Position numbers and translations under genes: made by a program. This document shows, piece after piece, positions 62,844 to 64,000 of a stretch of 64,000 nucleotides of DNA (its first letter is position 1; every line of letters begins with the position of its first letter). This DNA comes from Mycolicibacterium sp. CR10 (lineage in GTDB: Bacteria > Actinomycetota > Actinomycetes > Mycobacteriales > Mycobacteriaceae), in contig NZ_STGE01000021.1 of NCBI RefSeq assembly GCF_005222675.1, positions 124,001-188,000 of the forward strand, given 5' to 3'. The notes beneath the pieces were generated by a model. The model worked only from the letters and a program-made list of their open reading frames with translations, was not told the origin of the DNA and did no database searches.

Positions 62844-64000
62844 ATGGCGACCCGGGATGATGCGCAGGCGATCCTCGAACAGCTGGCCGGTTCGGGTGCG
62901 ACGCTGCGCGATGATCAGTGGACGGCCATCGAGGCGCTCGTCGTGCACCGTCGGCGCGCGCTCGTGGTGCAGCGCACCGGATGGGGGAAATCGGCCGTCT
63001 ACTTCATCGCTGCCAAGCTGTTGCGCGCGTCCGGACACGGGGCCACGGTCATCGTCTCGCCGCTGCTGGCACTGATGCGCAATCAGGTGGCCGCCGCGGA
63101 GCGAGCGGGAGTACACGCGGCCACCATCAACTCGAGCAACGTGGCCGACTGGTCCGATATCCACGAACGGGTGCGCGGCGGTGACCTCGACGTGTTGCTC
63201 GTCAGTCCGGAACGGCTGAACAATCCGGATTTTCGCGACGAGGTGCTGCCCGCGCTGGCCCGTGATGCCGGCCTGGTGGTCGTGGACGAGGCGCACTGCG
63301 TGTCGGACTGGGGCCACGACTTCCGTCCCGACTACCGACGGATCCGCACGCTGCTCGCCGAGCTGGGTTCCGACGTGCCGGTGCTGGCCACCACCGCCAC
63401 GGCGAACGACCGCGTCGTCGCCGACGTCGCGACCCAGTTGGGGGTGGGCGGCGGTGAAGAAGGCAGAGACACGCTGGTGCTGCGGGGCGGTCTGGACCGG
63501 GAGTCGCTTCGCCTGTCGGTGGTGAAGGCCGGAAATCCGGCGCAACGCGCGGCTTGGCTTGCCGCGCATATCGATTCGTTGCCTGGTTCCGGCATCGTGT
63601 ACACGTTGACCGTCGCCCAGGCCCACGATGTGGCGGCGCTGCTGCGCGAACAGGGGCACGAGGTCGCGGCCTACACCGGGTCCACCGAAGCGGCCGAACG
63701 CGAGCAACTCGAGGCGGACCTGCTGGCCAACAGGGTCAAGGCGCTGATCGCCACGTCGGCCCTCGGTATGGGGTTCGACAAGCCCGACCTGGGGTTCGTC
63801 GTGCACCTGGGCGCCCCGTCGTCGCCGATCGCCTACTACCAGCAGGTCGGCCGTGCGGGCCGGTCCACCGCGAGCGCAGAGGTCATCCTGCTGCCCGGCC
63901 ACGAGGACCAGGACGTCTGGCGCTACTTCTCCTCGGTGGCGTTTCCCTCGGAGTCGATGGTGCGCAACGTCATTGGCGCACTCGAAGCGGAGCGTCCGCA
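62844..64000 (+). CDS. RecQ-family ATP-dependent DNA helicase, 5-prime part
   Basis: The frame is open from ATG 62844 to the window end (385 codons). Motif 0/I region is DDQWTAIEALVVHRRRALVV with Walker A variant QRTGWGKSAVYF. Motif II is VVDEAHCVSDWGHDFRPDY, typical of RecQ. Motif III is LATTATAND, and motifs V-VI are IATSALGMGFDKPDLGFVVH and YYQQVGRAGRS. It unwinds DNA 3-prime to 5-prime in recombination and repair. The C-terminal zinc and winged-helix parts are beyond the window. Not obviously linked to the steroid genes. Confidence 0.88.
   Translation, partial: MATRDDAQAILEQLAGSGATLRDDQWTAIEALVVHRRRALVVQRTGWGKSAVYFIAAKLLRASGHGATVIVSPLLALMRNQVAAAERAGVHAATINSSNVADWSDIHERVRGGDLDVLLVSPERLNNPDFRDEVLPALARDAGLVVVDEAHCVSDWGHDFRPDYRRIRTLLAELGSDVPVLATTATANDRVVADVATQLGVGGGEEGRDTLVLRGGLDRESLRLSVVKAGNPAQRAAWLAAHIDSLPGSGIVYTLTVAQAHDVAALLREQGHEVAAYTGSTEAAEREQLEADLLANRVKALIATSALGMGFDKPDLGFVVHLGAPSSPIAYYQQVGRAGRSTASAEVILLPGHEDQDVWRYFSSVAFPSESMVRNVIGALEAERP

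Overview
The window is high-GC actinobacterial DNA, best explained as a fast-growing Mycobacterium (Mycolicibacterium). Both ends carry the conserved mycobacterial cholesterol-catabolism locus in the gene order known from M. tuberculosis Rv3534c-Rv3556c. GTG/TTG starts, probable leaderless starts, KstR and KstR2 operator sequences, Ddn, an MPT63-family protein and a hemophore-like protein all support this.

Bases 1-16.6 kb form the left cholesterol block. It holds the end of a FadA6-type thiolase, an NDMA-type alcohol dehydrogenase, a phospholipase-D-like protein, ipdC-ipdB-ipdA-echA20 (last two steroid rings), two SDR genes facing away from echA20 across a KstR2 box, ddn, a small unknown gene and fadA5. 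A promoter region with two KstR boxes then drives cyp125-chsE1-chsE2-chsH2-chsH1-ltp2, the side-chain removal operon.

Bases 16.6-35.0 kb are accessory. Two paralogous NarL-type regulators lack the phospho-acceptor Asp, and a truncated GlmS-like protein lacks the catalytic Cys. They are followed by a tightly coupled exopolysaccharide operon of Wzx/Wzy type: MocA-family oxidoreductase, DegT aminotransferase, Wzz-like, MurJ/Wzx-like flippase, Wzy-like polymerase, priming sugar-phosphate transferase, two FemAB/GNAT-like proteins, methyltransferase, UDP-sugar 6-dehydrogenase, one GT4 glycosyltransferase and a beta-helix lipoprotein. In M. tuberculosis only a PPE gene lies between ltp2 and the chsH3/kstD pair, so this block enlarges that gap.

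Bases 35.43-52.31 kb are a 16.9-kb mobile island with a Tn554-like recombinase trio. It has split an MPT63-family secreted-protein gene: the C-terminal half lies at 35.03-35.43 kb and the N-terminal half at 52.32-52.71 kb. The 6-bp sequence GAAGTA is present at both junctions, and the two halves join in frame. Cargo: a PIN protein, a P-loop kinase, a proline-iminopeptidase-like hydrolase, a TetR/ABC1-kinase/P450 module, two GNATs, another P-loop kinase, a glyoxalase broken by a nonsense codon, a 641-residue unknown protein with a nuclease-like motif, and a coiled-coil protein resembling predicted pPIWI-associated nucleases.

Bases 53-64 kb return to the cholesterol locus: chsH3, kstD with a KstR box at its start, and hsaE-hsaG-hsaF. 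They are followed by a large LuxR-family ATPase regulator, a small DUF3303-like protein, a hemophore-like secreted protein and a RecQ-type helicase running off the end. All function calls rest on reading the sequence and remembered family features; no database search was run.
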